Shown: one piece after another, positions 51,374 through 62,455 of the stretch | How positions within the stretch are numbered: position 1 is the first letter of the stretch | How the letters are laid out: each line of letters starts with the position of its first letter | Assembly: GCF_001612665.1 (NCBI RefSeq) | Contig: NZ_BDAX01000001.1 | Location: 62,001 to 126,000, forward strand | DNA length: 64,000 bases | Reading direction: 5' to 3' | Origin: Nocardia alba NBRC 108234 | GTDB lineage: Bacteria; Actinomycetota; Actinomycetes; Mycobacteriales; Mycobacteriaceae | The notes under the pieces: generated by a model | Told to the model about the DNA's origin: nothing | Seen by the model: the letters and a program-made list of their open reading frames with translations, nothing else | Database searches by the model: none | Program-made: the position numbers and the translations under genes

Positions 51374-51410
51374 CTCGCGTGCCTGACGGTCCGGACGTCA
51401 GGCACGCGAG
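51374..51410. terminator. Bidirectional hairpin terminator after gnd
   Basis: CTCGCGTGCCTGACG (51374-51388) and its exact complement (51396-51410) form a 15-bp perfect stem with a 7-base loop. It lies between the convergent gnd (ends 51343) and the saccharopine-dehydrogenase-like gene (ends 51433), serving both. Confidence 0.85.
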
Positions 51411-51432
51411 CCCGGCCGCTGGCCACCACCGG

Positions 51433-52557
51433 TCACTGCGCGAGATCGCCTGTCGCGGTGCCCAGGTGGTAGGAAAGGCCGTGCTCGGTGAGTCCGGCGA
51501 GAAAAGTCTTCGGATCGACAACCTGCGCGGGGGCCAACGCACCGGCTGCCTCGAAGGAGTCGTGAAGGGTGACTTCGGCGATTCTGGCGGCGATCGGCGC
51601 GGTGATGTCGAAGATTCCCGCCGCGGCGAGGGTCGCTGTTCGCACGATCGTGTCGGCTCGGAGGGTGACCGCGATTCGGAAACGGGTGGGATCGTTGTCG
51701 ATCCTGTCGTGTGAGGAACCGGTCGTGGCCTCCAGAACTTTTTTCACCAGGGGTGCGGCGGGTCCCCGCAATCCCTTCCCGATCGCTCTGGTCACTGTTG
51801 GCACGAGTCGGTCCGGAACTGGTGTTCTGAAGGTGGATGTCGTCATCGATGTCCGTATGCGGTCGATATTCTGGTGTCGCGGGAGGGTGAGCACTTCGGG
51901 TGCGGGATAGGTGAAAACTCGCTGTGCTCCCCGCGTTCGGCCGAAGTCGGCCGTGTAATAGGCGGGCGTGGCGACATCGATGAATCCGTGATCGAACTGG
52001 ACGACGGGTTGGCCGATGCCGCGCAGGAAATTGTTGTATGCGGCGCCGCTGGGGGTCCAATCGGTGATGTCGTAGGCGATATCGACGGTATCGATGCGGT
52101 CGAGGCCGGCAGCGGTGATCGGCACGAGCATATCGGCGAGCGCGGCGTAGAACGCCGCGGAGGGAATGACCGCGATCCCGGCGGACACGGCGAGGTCGTG
52201 TAACTCGTCGAACACGAACCGGATCGGGCTTTGCTCGCCGCTGATGTCGAGGTAGTGAGTTCGCGTGGTGATCGCGGCGCGAGCGATCGGTTCGCAGGTC
52301 TCGGCGAACGAACCCGCGGCGTTGACGACGGTGGTCACCATGGCGCAGATCGCCTCGAGCCGTGGGCGATCGGTCAAATCCACGATTTCGATCGGAACGG
52401 GTTGACCAAAGGTGGCGGTCAGCGCTTCGAGTGTGGCGCGGTCGCGGCCGACGCAGACGACGTCGCGGCCGGCGGCGAGCAACTCACGGACGATCTGTTT
52501 TCCGGTGTAGCCGGTCGCTCCGAAAACGGCGACCTCGTGGGCCCGATGGCTTGACAT
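51433..52557 (-). CDS. Saccharopine-dehydrogenase-like NAD(P)-binding protein
   Basis: Protein of 374 residues with the N-terminal Rossmann motif VAVFGATGYTGKQIVRELL, then TVVNAAGSFAETCEPI and THYLDISGEQSPIRFVFDEL. It fits the saccharopine dehydrogenase-like oxidoreductase superfamily, close to trans-acting enoyl reductases and short fatty acid reductases of actinobacteria. The C-terminal half (ITAAGLDRIDTVDIAYDITD) is the family's second domain. Substrate unknown. It runs toward the gnd terminator. Confidence 0.85.
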   Translation of the reverse strand: MSSHRAHEVAVFGATGYTGKQIVRELLAAGRDVVCVGRDRATLEALTATFGQPVPIEIVDLTDRPRLEAICAMVTTVVNAAGSFAETCEPIARAAITTRTHYLDISGEQSPIRFVFDELHDLAVSAGIAVIPSAAFYAALADMLVPITAAGLDRIDTVDIAYDITDWTPSGAAYNNFLRGIGQPVVQFDHGFIDVATPAYYTADFGRTRGAQRVFTYPAPEVLTLPRHQNIDRIRTSMTTSTFRTPVPDRLVPTVTRAIGKGLRGPAAPLVKKVLEATTGSSHDRIDNDPTRFRIAVTLRADTIVRTATLAAAGIFDITAPIAARIAEVTLHDSFEAAGALAPAQVVDPKTFLAGLTEHGLSYHLGTATGDLAQ

Positions 52558-52601
52558 GAATGGCTCCTCGAGACATTGCGTGGTGAAGGGAAGGGATCGA
52601 C

Positions 52602-52641
52602 AGCGAGTACGGGATTCGATCGCGGGCGCGAATCTCTCGCT
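52602..52641. terminator. Two-tier hairpin between the operon end and the next gene
   Basis: AGCGAG pairs with CTCGCT outside, and GATTCG with CGAATC inside, with five and one unpaired bases between on the two sides and a ten-base loop. It lies downstream of the enoyl-CoA hydratase gene (ends 52711) on its strand and 45 bases ahead of the next start (52557). Terminator of the peptidase/hydratase operon is the likely role. Confidence 0.4.
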
Positions 52642-52710
52642 GGGGTGTCGGCACCGAGCACCGGTCGGCTGCGCTGACCGATTCGAGGGATTGCCCCGCG
52701 TTTCGCGTGT

Positions 52711-53691
52711 TCAGATGTGCTGTCCGGTGTCGGCGTTTCCGAGCAACGGTGTCCAGCCCCGCAGGATCACCTCGTCGGTCAAGGGCTCGTGCGTGGCGAG
52801 GTAGTCGTCGTAGATAGCCAACGCCCGCGCCGCGTCATCGGTGGTGAGGGTGCGGATCAGGCTCGCCGTCTCCGCGCGGAGGGCAGCCCGTGCCGGTCGC
52901 GTGGCGGAATCGTAGACCGACCGTTTGATTTCGCGAGTGACAGCCGGAGATCGGCCGGCCAGACGCTCCGCGATCGCACGCGTTCGCGCGGGCAACTCGG
53001 CACGCGGGTAGACGTGGTGGACCAGACGCGACCGCGCGGCTTCCTCAGCGGTCAGCACGCGACCCTCCAGGAGCAGCTCGACCGCGGTCGCGGCGCCGAC
53101 GGCGTGGGTCAGCCGTTGCGTGCCGGTCGCGCCCGCGAGAACCGCCAGGCCCGATTCGACCAACCCGATCTCGGTGTCGTCGGCCATGATCCGGATATCG
53201 CAGGCCAGCGCGAAGATGAACCCCATGCCCAGGGCCAACCCGTTGATCTCGGTGATCACCACTTGGTCGAGACGTGACAGCCGGTCCAATGCGGCGTAGG
53301 TGCGGGCCACGAACAACGCGTCGCGGGCGACGGTATGTCGCAGCGCCGCGTCGGCTTGTCGGCAGGCGACGGTGAGCCGCGCGGCGGCGGCGATCAGTCG
53401 GGCGGGGCGGTAGCCGATCGAGACCGGCGCCGCCTCGGCACCTCGGCGGAGGGCGGGGACGTGGAAGTGGGTGAGGTAGGTGTCGGCCGAGCCGGTGAAT
53501 ATCACCGCTCGCACCGTGGAATCCCGGCGCAGAGCTTTGGTCAGCGCGTCGAGCTCGATGCTCATCTGTTCGTCGAAGAAGTGGCGTGGCGGGTTGTCGA
53601 ACCTGACGGTCAGTACGCGACCTGACCGGTGCGCGATCAATCGGCGGCCGGTGGTGGGAACTCCCGGATCGTCGGTGCGGACGGCGTTCAT
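52711..53691 (-). CDS. Enoyl-CoA hydratase/isomerase family protein
   Basis: Crotonase-fold protein of 326 residues: SGRVLTVRFDNPPRHFFDEQM, RAVIFTGSADTYLTHFHVP, the oxyanion region TEINGLALGMGFIFALACDIRIM and IGLVESGLAVLAGATGTQRL where the usual catalytic Glu lies, LLLEGRVLTAEEAARSRLVHHV. The N-terminal (about 30) and C-terminal parts are longer than a minimal crotonase. Its ATG overlaps the peptidase stop by four bases (ATGA at 53691-53688), so the two are co-translated, an unusual pairing. Confidence 0.86.
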   Translation of the reverse strand: MNAVRTDDPGVPTTGRRLIAHRSGRVLTVRFDNPPRHFFDEQMSIELDALTKALRRDSTVRAVIFTGSADTYLTHFHVPALRRGAEAAPVSIGYRPARLIAAAARLTVACRQADAALRHTVARDALFVARTYAALDRLSRLDQVVITEINGLALGMGFIFALACDIRIMADDTEIGLVESGLAVLAGATGTQRLTHAVGAATAVELLLEGRVLTAEEAARSRLVHHVYPRAELPARTRAIAERLAGRSPAVTREIKRSVYDSATRPARAALRAETASLIRTLTTDDAARALAIYDDYLATHEPLTDEVILRGWTPLLGNADTGQHI

Positions 53692-54914
53692 GGTCGGTCG
53701 ACCTCGACCTCGGTGTGGGCGGACTCTGTCGCCCACGTCCGCGCGATGTGTCCGGTCAGGCGCACCGCATTGTGCACGGTGTTCCAGTCGACGTTGTCGA
53801 CGGTATCCGAGGGTTGGTGCAGGTTGCTGATCCATCCGTCCTCGACTGACAGCAGCGACACCGTGGGCAGGCCCGCGACGGTCATCACGGCGGCGTCGGT
53901 CGCGTTGGGGATGGCGATCTCGTCGACCGAAAGGTCCAACTCGGCCGCGGCCCGCAGCGCCCGGTCGACGGCACCGGCGTCGGAGCGGTTCGTCAGCCCT
54001 TCACGGCGGGCGACACCGAGTGGTCCGTGACTGCCGACCGCGTCGAGATTGACAACCAGTGTCGTGGCGGGGTCGAGGTGGCGTCCGGTCGTGTGCAGCC
54101 AGTCCCGGATGCCGCCGTTGGCGGCTTCCTCGCCGCCTGGGAACACGATCACGACCGTGGTGTCGGGCAGCGGGTCGAGCGCCAACTGACGCGCCACTTC
54201 GAGGACTCCCGCGACACCGGACGCGTTGTCATTGGCGCCCGGCGCCGTCGGGCTGCGCATCGACTGAACCATCAGGGCGGCGCTGATGGCCATGATCGCC
54301 CCGGCGGCGGCGCGAGCCTTTCGGGAAGGGATCGCTGCCGCAGTCAACGCCGCCAGTGGCATCGCGTGGCTCGGGAGCGCGCGGCCGGTCGACTTCGCCA
54401 ACGAGCGGCTGCCGGCCACCGCGTGCGGATGCCAGACCATGCCCATGTGCGCGGCGTCGTGATGGGCCACCAGCACCAAGGTTCGCCGGGTCGTTCCCTC
54501 GACGGGGATCCGGGCGGACACGGAAGTTCCGCGGCGGGCAGGCAACAATCGCTTCGCCACATTCAGGCGCCCGGAAACCTCCAGCTCGTAGGCCGCCGCC
54601 ACGGCGGCTCCCGCGATCCGCGCGGCGGGATTCGACAGCAGCGCGAGGTCGGCCCCGATCGCGAGGTAGGCCAAATGTGCTGGTGCCCAGGATGATTGAG
54701 TTCGGAATGTGGTTGTAGCGATATCCTTCGCGCCGATCTCGGCGAGCCGGGTGGCGAGGTAGCGCGCGGATTCGCGTTCGCCCCGGCCCACCGTGCGACG
54801 GTCCAGACCGACGAGCTGTTCGACGTCGCGCCGCAGCCGGGCAGCGGCTTCGGCGGGCACGGTGTGGTCGGTGACATCGGGTGACGCGCTGGTTGTTCGC
54901 GTGATGGAGGTCAT
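53688..54914 (-). CDS. M28 family metallopeptidase with membrane helices
   Basis: Zinc aminopeptidase-type protein of 408 residues. The five M28 metal ligands are visible: HHDAAH, then GANDNASG, GGEEAANGG (catalytic Glu Glu), NLDAVG and a final NLHQPSD. Two hydrophobic stretches (LAYLAIGADLALLSNPAARIAG and MPLAALTAAAIPSRKARAAAG with AIMAISAAL) lie in and before the core, so it is likely membrane-bound. ATG 54914 has GAAGGAAGGAA upstream. It is divergent from the TetR at 55067, across two palindromes, and overlaps the downstream hydratase gene. Confidence 0.86.
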   Translation of the reverse strand: MTSITRTTSASPDVTDHTVPAEAAARLRRDVEQLVGLDRRTVGRGERESARYLATRLAEIGAKDIATTTFRTQSSWAPAHLAYLAIGADLALLSNPAARIAGAAVAAAYELEVSGRLNVAKRLLPARRGTSVSARIPVEGTTRRTLVLVAHHDAAHMGMVWHPHAVAGSRSLAKSTGRALPSHAMPLAALTAAAIPSRKARAAAGAIMAISAALMVQSMRSPTAPGANDNASGVAGVLEVARQLALDPLPDTTVVIVFPGGEEAANGGIRDWLHTTGRHLDPATTLVVNLDAVGSHGPLGVARREGLTNRSDAGAVDRALRAAAELDLSVDEIAIPNATDAAVMTVAGLPTVSLLSVEDGWISNLHQPSDTVDNVDWNTVHNAVRLTGHIARTWATESAHTEVEVDRP

Positions 54915-55028
54915 CGTGGGGTTCCTTCCTTCGGGCTTCTCGTCCCGGACCGGGTCAGCGGTGGAGACGAACGACAGGGGTTCGCGGGCGAGGATGGCGG
55001 GCTGGTCTCGCGGACGAACGTACATTCA

Positions 55029-55057
55029 CAGAGTGTGACTCTGTAACCGAGTTACAG
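55029..55057. promoter_or_regulatory. Overlapping palindromes before the TetR gene
   Basis: CAGAGT, GTG, ACTCTG (55029-55043) and CTGTAAC, CGA, GTTACAG (55041-55057) are two perfect inverted repeats sharing three bases. The second is the common TGTAAC-N3-GTTACA TetR-type operator. It sits between the starts of the peptidase operon (54914) and the TetR gene (55067), so one regulator could control both. Confidence 0.75.
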
Positions 55058-55066
55058 TCTGCGAGT

Positions 55067-55696
55067 ATGGTCGGCTCTATGAGTGACGTCAAGCCCCGTC
55101 GCCGCGATATCAGTGCGGCCCTCACCAGAACGGCAGTGCTGGACGCGGCACGCGCACTGTTCACCAGCAAAGGCTTCGAAACGACCTCGATCGACGAGAT
55201 CGCCCGCGCCTCGCAATCGAGCAACGGCGCCGTGTATCACCACTTTCGGGACAAGCAGGAGATCTTCGCCGAGGTCTTCCGCGCCAGCCAGGCCGCGGTC
55301 ATGCACGCCGCCGTCGCCGCCATGCCGTCCGAGGCCACCGCCTGGCAACGCGTCGAACAGGCCACCCGCGCGTTTCTGCGCAGCTATGTCGTCGACGACG
55401 ACGCCAGGGCGCTGCTGCGGCAGGCGATCAGCGTGCTCGGGTGGGACCGCGTGCGCGAACTCGATGAAGAGCAGTCGCTTCCGTTGATCCGGGCGACCCT
55501 GGCCGAGGCCATGCGAACCGGTGAAGCCAAACCCGTTCCCGTCTCCGCCGCCGCCGACATCCTTTTCAGCGTCTACTGCAACGCTGTTCTGGTCATCGCC
55601 GCCGGACCCGACCCCGGCCGAGCCGCCGACGATGTCGAAACCGTCATCGTCACCCTGCTCGGCGGATTACGCGCCGATCCGGAACGCGCGGAATAG
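55067..55696 (+). CDS. TetR family regulator
   Basis: TetR regulator of 209 residues. HTH at about 15-60: LTRTAVLDAARALFTSKGF, then IDEIARASQSSNGAVYHHFRDKQEIFAEV, with the YHHF variant. ATG 55067 or the in-frame ATG 55079. It is divergent from the M28/hydratase operon and just downstream of the paired palindromes 55029-55057, so control of that operon and itself is likely. Downstream the genome becomes AT-richer with no clear gene for over 600 bases. Confidence 0.88.
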   Translation: MVGSMSDVKPRRRDISAALTRTAVLDAARALFTSKGFETTSIDEIARASQSSNGAVYHHFRDKQEIFAEVFRASQAAVMHAAVAAMPSEATAWQRVEQATRAFLRSYVVDDDARALLRQAISVLGWDRVRELDEEQSLPLIRATLAEAMRTGEAKPVPVSAAADILFSVYCNAVLVIAAGPDPGRAADDVETVIVTLLGGLRADPERAE

Positions 55697-56366
55697 ATAT
55701 CCGCTCCGTGAATAACGCCGTCGACGCGGGAAGGTGGGGCGTTCGGCCGGTTCGGTTTCGATGATGCGCGCTTCTTCGACGACACGGGTTGTTCCGTGCT
55801 GTTCTCGCGGGGGCGGTGTGGATATCCGTGCCCGGCCGCTACCGTCGAGGGACGGCGGTCGGGGTGTCCTGACGTGCGAATCGGCGGGCGAACGGCCGTG
55901 AGCGAGTCCGGTTGGGAGGGTGACCTGTCGGAACGATAATTCACTGTTAGTGAATGAAAATTCGTGCTGTATGTGCCGAATTGTTCGTGCATTCGCCTCC
56001 GGTGCGAAACTGATCGCGGTCGACCGTTGCCGTGGAGCCGTCACCGCGCCCGCGATTGTCACGATTTCATAAACTATTTCGATGGATTCGCTGTCCATTC
56101 GACGTGTTATGTAGCTGCGCGCCCAGCGTGGAGCCACATTGTTGCCGCAAGAAATCTTTCACCGATAAATGACGACCCCGGAAATCGGTGAACGAGTTCG
56201 CGTTTTCGGCTTCCATCGACTTCGGTGATCTGGCACGCTATGGGTCACCGACGGAGCGGCGTCGACTTCAACGACCGCAATTCTCGGCTGAGCCGATCGT
56301 CGCTATCAGGGGAATATTCGGGCGTGGGTGAAATTGTCCGGCTGGGGTGGCCGGGTGGAGGATGGC
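55697..56366. other. 670-base AT-richer stretch without a clear gene
   Basis: No reading frame here has convincing codon use or recognisable motifs; the frames seen in 55700-56330 are Arg/Ser-rich or short. Base composition falls below the surroundings, notably at 55935-56170. It may be a relic, an acquired segment, or a bound region for Lsr2 (which favours AT-rich DNA and is encoded at 60592). Confidence 0.35.
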
Positions 56367-56657
56367 ATGGTCTACATCAGAACTCGCATCGATAATCGGT
56401 TCGCGGTGCCGGAGTACGGCGATGATTCGCACCGTGGGATATCAGACGAACGCGGTGACGAGTTGGCGCCGTTGGCGCCGCTTGCCGTCATTGTGTCGTT
56501 CGCGCTGGTGGCAACAGGATGCATCGCCTCCCCGTCGATGGGGACGTGGATCCGAGACTATGGGGCAGAGCTTGTCGTCTTCGCCTTTTGTCTGCACATG
56601 TCTCTTTCCGTTTTGCTGGGTTCATGGGGACTTCGCGTGTGGCGGCATTCGCGATAG
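56367..56657 (+). CDS. Small two-helix membrane protein
   Basis: Hypothetical protein of 96 residues: a soluble start (YIRTRIDNRFAVPEYGDDSHR) then two membrane helices (LAPLAVIVSFALVATGCIA; ELVVFAFCLHMSLSVLLGSWG) and a basic end. GGAGGATGG just upstream supports ATG 56367. The codon use is less GC-biased than in its neighbours, fitting the AT-richer surroundings, so a recently acquired small gene is possible. No family recognised. Confidence 0.5.
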   Translation: MVYIRTRIDNRFAVPEYGDDSHRGISDERGDELAPLAPLAVIVSFALVATGCIASPSMGTWIRDYGAELVVFAFCLHMSLSVLLGSWGLRVWRHSR

Positions 56658-56854
56658 CTCGCTCGGGCACCGCGATCGTGGTTGGCGGTTGCCGGGGCCG
56701 TCGTCTGGGACAGCGTCCGCACGGGGCGCACTGGTCCCGGCAACCGCCCGCCTACCGGTCGAGAGTTCGGCCATCCCGTCCCCGGTGGCGGTCCTGGGTG
56801 TACAAGTCGGCGATACCCGGACGCGCCGCGTCCAAACCGGAGGCTGACGCGACA

Positions 56855-56885
56855 AACCCCGGCCGACTTCGGGTCGACCGGGGTT
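56855..56885 (-). terminator. Hairpin terminator after katG
   Basis: AACCCCGG-type arms (56855-56867 and 56873-56885) form a 13-bp stem with a TTCGG-type loop; the single C-A mismatch on the plus strand becomes a G-U pair in minus-strand RNA, followed by TTTG. It lies 12 bases past the katG stop, on its strand. Confidence 0.65.
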
Positions 56886-56896
56886 CGCCGGACAGA

Positions 56897-59606
<2,710 letters not shown>

Positions 59607-59620
59607 GTTCGCAGTGTTCC

Positions 59621-59641
59621 CCGTTTTCTGGAATCAGTCAA
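59621..59641 (-). promoter_or_regulatory. FurA-box/promoter upstream of furA
   Basis: Reading the minus strand, TTGACTGATTCCAGAAAACGG resembles the -35 and FurA binding region in front of mycobacterial furA, here ending about 15 bases before the ATG. That spacing means the transcript starts close to the start codon. Autorepression of furA-katG is expected. Confidence 0.7.
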
Positions 59642-59796
59642 GTATTTGCTGGGCCGCTGTGTCGATGTATTGCCTGATGGCGAACCGCCCGGTGCGCGGC
59701 GGGCAGTCGGGCGATGGGCGACGAGCGAACCGGGATCCTAGGATGGCGCGTGGGCCCGGGACAGTGGGCGCGGACGAGATCGATGAGGAGCAGGTT

Positions 59797-60438
59797 GTGT
59801 CGGACACGTTTGTTGTCGCTGCGCGAATTCCCATGGATCGGGCGGCATTCGAACAGTGGTTGCGGACACCGGCGCTGGGGCCGGGCAGCATCGACAATCA
59901 CGACTCGATGTACGACGGGTGGTTCTGGGACGGGAAAGCGCCGGACTGGCGCCAGGCCGAGCAGGGGACAACGCCACGGGAGTATTTCGCCGACTGTTTC
60001 GGGGAGGACACCGGCGGGCTGACCTATGTGCTGCGGTATCGCGAAGGAGCGCTCGAGGCGTATCTGATGCACTTCGGGTTCTGTGAGTCGAACATCTATA
60101 CCGCGCTGGTGATGCTCGCCGCGGCGGGGCGGTCGAGTTCCGCGGCGGCGCCGAGTGTGGTGCTGTTCTGGGCCGAGACCAGCGGGTCGCTGTTCGAGGC
60201 CGATTCGCGGGGGTGGCTGGCGACCTTGTCGGTGGGTGTTGACGGGGCGAGGTTCGCCACCGATATCGACCTCACACCCACGATCGCGCAATTGCGGACG
60301 GCCGAGGCGAGCTACTTCGACTTGCTCGTTCGACTTGCCGAGAAACAGGAAGCGGTCGGCGCCGACGGCGGGTCCGGGTTCGCCGCGATCGCCCGTGATC
60401 CGCGATATGTGGATGCCGCAGTCCTCGCCGAGGTCTGA
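59797..60438 (+). CDS. Hypothetical protein beside furA
   Basis: Soluble protein of 213 residues, unrecognised. It is rich in Trp and acidic near the start (MYDGWFWDGKAPDWRQAEQG), then YVLRYREGALEAYLMHFGF and a Ser/Ala-rich central turn (AAAGRSSSAAAPSVVLFWAE), then LLVRLAEKQEAVGADGGSG. GAGGAG lies before GTG 59797. It stands divergent from furA across 190 bases, a layout seen in other actinobacteria for unrelated partners. Function unknown. Confidence 0.7.
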   Translation: MSDTFVVAARIPMDRAAFEQWLRTPALGPGSIDNHDSMYDGWFWDGKAPDWRQAEQGTTPREYFADCFGEDTGGLTYVLRYREGALEAYLMHFGFCESNIYTALVMLAAAGRSSSAAAPSVVLFWAETSGSLFEADSRGWLATLSVGVDGARFATDIDLTPTIAQLRTAEASYFDLLVRLAEKQEAVGADGGSGFAAIARDPRYVDAAVLAEV

Positions 60439-60591
60439 GCGGGGTCGGTGCTGGACCCGGACGTTGTGCGCCCGGACGCCTGGGCACCGGCCACACATCT
60501 ACGCCGGGATCCGACGCGCGACCCGTTGTCGGTCATACGCGGCCGGCCATCCGCCGAAATCCACTACGTCATTCGGGGTCATCGGTGTATC

Positions 60592-60942
60592 TCAGGCGGA
60601 GGCTGCGTCATAGGCGGCGATGATGTCCGCGGAGATGCGTCCGCGCGTCGATACCGTGTGGCCGTTGTCGGCGGCCCAAGCGCGAATGGCCGCGAGGTCG
60701 TTGCGACGGATCGGTGTGCTCGCAGGAGTTTTCGCGGCGGGTCGACCGGCGGACGACTTGGTGCGGCCGATGCGGCGGGCGTAGGGGAGCCACTGGTCGA
60801 AGGTTTCGCGCAGTTTGGTGGCATTGGTATCGGACAGATCGATTTCGTAGGCGACTCCGTCGATTGCGAAGGTGACCGTCTCGTCGGCTTCGGAAGTGCC
60901 GTCGAAGTCGTCGATAAGGCTGACAATGACTTTGCGCGCCAT
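60592..60942 (-). CDS. lsr2: Nucleoid-associated protein Lsr2
   Basis: Lsr2 of 116 residues. The N-terminal dimerisation domain reads ARKVIVSLIDDFDGTSEADET, then VTFAIDGVAYEIDLSDTNATK; the C-terminal DNA-binding domain ends IRAWAADNGHTVSTRGRISADII, with the RGR AT-hook-like residues. It binds AT-rich DNA and silences acquired genes in mycolic-acid actinomycetes. The plus neighbour (59797-60438) is convergent with it; the XRE gene at 61214 is divergent. Confidence 0.95.
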   Translation of the reverse strand: MARKVIVSLIDDFDGTSEADETVTFAIDGVAYEIDLSDTNATKLRETFDQWLPYARRIGRTKSSAGRPAAKTPASTPIRRNDLAAIRAWAADNGHTVSTRGRISADIIAAYDAASA

Positions 60943-61213
60943 GGGATTCCTTTTCATTCGGGTACAGACGGTGTCCACGGATCGTAGTGGCCCAAGCCGT
61001 ATCGAGCGCGTCCAGTGCCAGCGCACAGGCAGCAAAAGGGCGCGAAGCCCGAACCGCGGTCGTCGGTGCTCCGGGACCGGCGCCGCGCGTGGGCTGTGCC
61101 GAACCTCGGGGAAGGCCTTTATCGTCGACCCGAACCTGCGTGTTCCTGGCCGGTAGCGGGCAGTAGTGGCTATCGTGCAGGGCGTAGGCAAGGCTCGAAC
61201 GGGAGTGAAAGCC

Positions 61214-62023
61214 GTGAACCAACTGACCAGGTCGCGCGATTCGGAACTGTTGACGTTGCCGACATTCGGCAACTTCTTACGGTGGTTGCGCGACGAACGC
61301 CGAATGTCGCGTGAACGACTCGCCATGTCGGCGGGAGTCAGCGCCAGCTACATCACCCACCTGGAGTGGGGCGACCGGGATCATCCAGCGCGTGCGGTCG
61401 TCGAATCCTTGGTCGATTGTCTGGGTCGGGCCCGTGCGCTGACGATGACCGAGCGACGGCACCTGTTCGATCTGGCCGGACTACCGATTACCGCGACGCC
61501 CACGGTGGACCAATTGCGCGCCCGGATCAGCGACGACGCGCTGCGCATACTCGACGCGCATCGCGGTGGTGTGGCGGGATACTTCGACGCCCGCGGCAAT
61601 ATCCTGGCACTCAGCACCGCAGCGCGGTCGATGCTGCCGGGGCTGGGGGTGGGGGACAATGGGCTGCATTGGCTGTTCGGGAACGAGATCGCCCGGCAGG
61701 TCCTCCTGGATTGGGACTGCGTCGCTGCGGCGACGGTGAGCGGATTGCGTGGCCGAATCGGCACTTTCGGTCATGCGGACTGGCCGGAGCAGCTACTCGA
61801 CGAGCTCGCTGTCTACCCGGAGTTCTGCTCGATATGGAACGCCTGCGAGGTGACGTTCACCTCGGAATTGCCGCCGATCCGACTCCGTGAATCCACGACG
61901 GCACTGCCGGTCGGCCTCAGTGTGCAGGTATTCGACGTCGATGTCGTGGATTATCCGGGCTGGTTACGCGCCTTCGTGGGGACACGGCGAGATTTTCCAG
62001 CGGCAGGGGTGTCGGTCAGGTAG
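61214..62023 (+). CDS. XRE regulator with MmyB-like ligand domain
   Basis: Regulator of about 269 residues. XRE HTH (TFGNFLRWLRDERRMSRERLAM then GVSASYITHLEWGDRDHPA) and a C-terminal MmyB-like domain (RISDDALRILDAHRGGVAGYF, NILALSTAARSMLPGLG, NGLHWLFGNEIARQVLLDW) that in relatives binds fatty-acid-like ligands. GTG 61214 is used, with GGGAGTG upstream; GTG 61205 and ATG 61166 are in frame. The likely target is unclear: a divergent Lsr2 gene and a downstream membrane hydrolase flank it. Confidence 0.85.
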   Translation: MNQLTRSRDSELLTLPTFGNFLRWLRDERRMSRERLAMSAGVSASYITHLEWGDRDHPARAVVESLVDCLGRARALTMTERRHLFDLAGLPITATPTVDQLRARISDDALRILDAHRGGVAGYFDARGNILALSTAARSMLPGLGVGDNGLHWLFGNEIARQVLLDWDCVAAATVSGLRGRIGTFGHADWPEQLLDELAVYPEFCSIWNACEVTFTSELPPIRLRESTTALPVGLSVQVFDVDVVDYPGWLRAFVGTRRDFPAAGVSVR

Positions 62024-62455
62024 CCCTGGCGAAGATTCAACCCTGTCCAGTGGTTGTACCGAACAGGGTCGACCTGTATTCAGCTCACCTTGCCGGATTC
62101 CGGGTAGAACGGTCACCTGGTCGTATAATCCACTCCACTGAAACTAATTGTGGATATGGCCTCGTTGTCGGCCTGACAGCACGAATTTTCTTGGTGAAAC
62201 GCAGATTCTGGCCGATGCGCGGAGCTGCGTCGGGTTCGGTAGTGGCATCTGTGCGCCGGTGGATTTCGGTCGAGTCGCAGGGGAACGAATGCATTCCACG
62301 CGTAGACGTTTCCGACGTCGGGTCGGTCGAGCGAGACATGTCGACAACATCACCCGGCGAGCTGGGGGGTGGGGCGGGCTCGGCCCGGTAGCCGAGGGTT
62401 CGGCGGCCTCGGTACCCGTGGCATTCGGGGCAGTTACATGGAGCGGGGCGAGCGG
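62024..62455. other. Intergenic stretch between XRE regulator and membrane hydrolase
   Basis: About 430 bases with no credible gene on either strand. A perfect -10-like TATAAT occurs at 62124-62129 in an AT-rich patch, without a good -35 at 17 bases. A minus-strand frame (62085-62534) is Arg/Pro-rich and looks accidental. Confidence 0.4.

Noticed and set aside
55667..56137. 156-codon minus-strand frame in the AT-richer gap
   Set aside because: Composition is mixed and Arg/Pro-rich in its second half, the start is weak, and no motif is visible.
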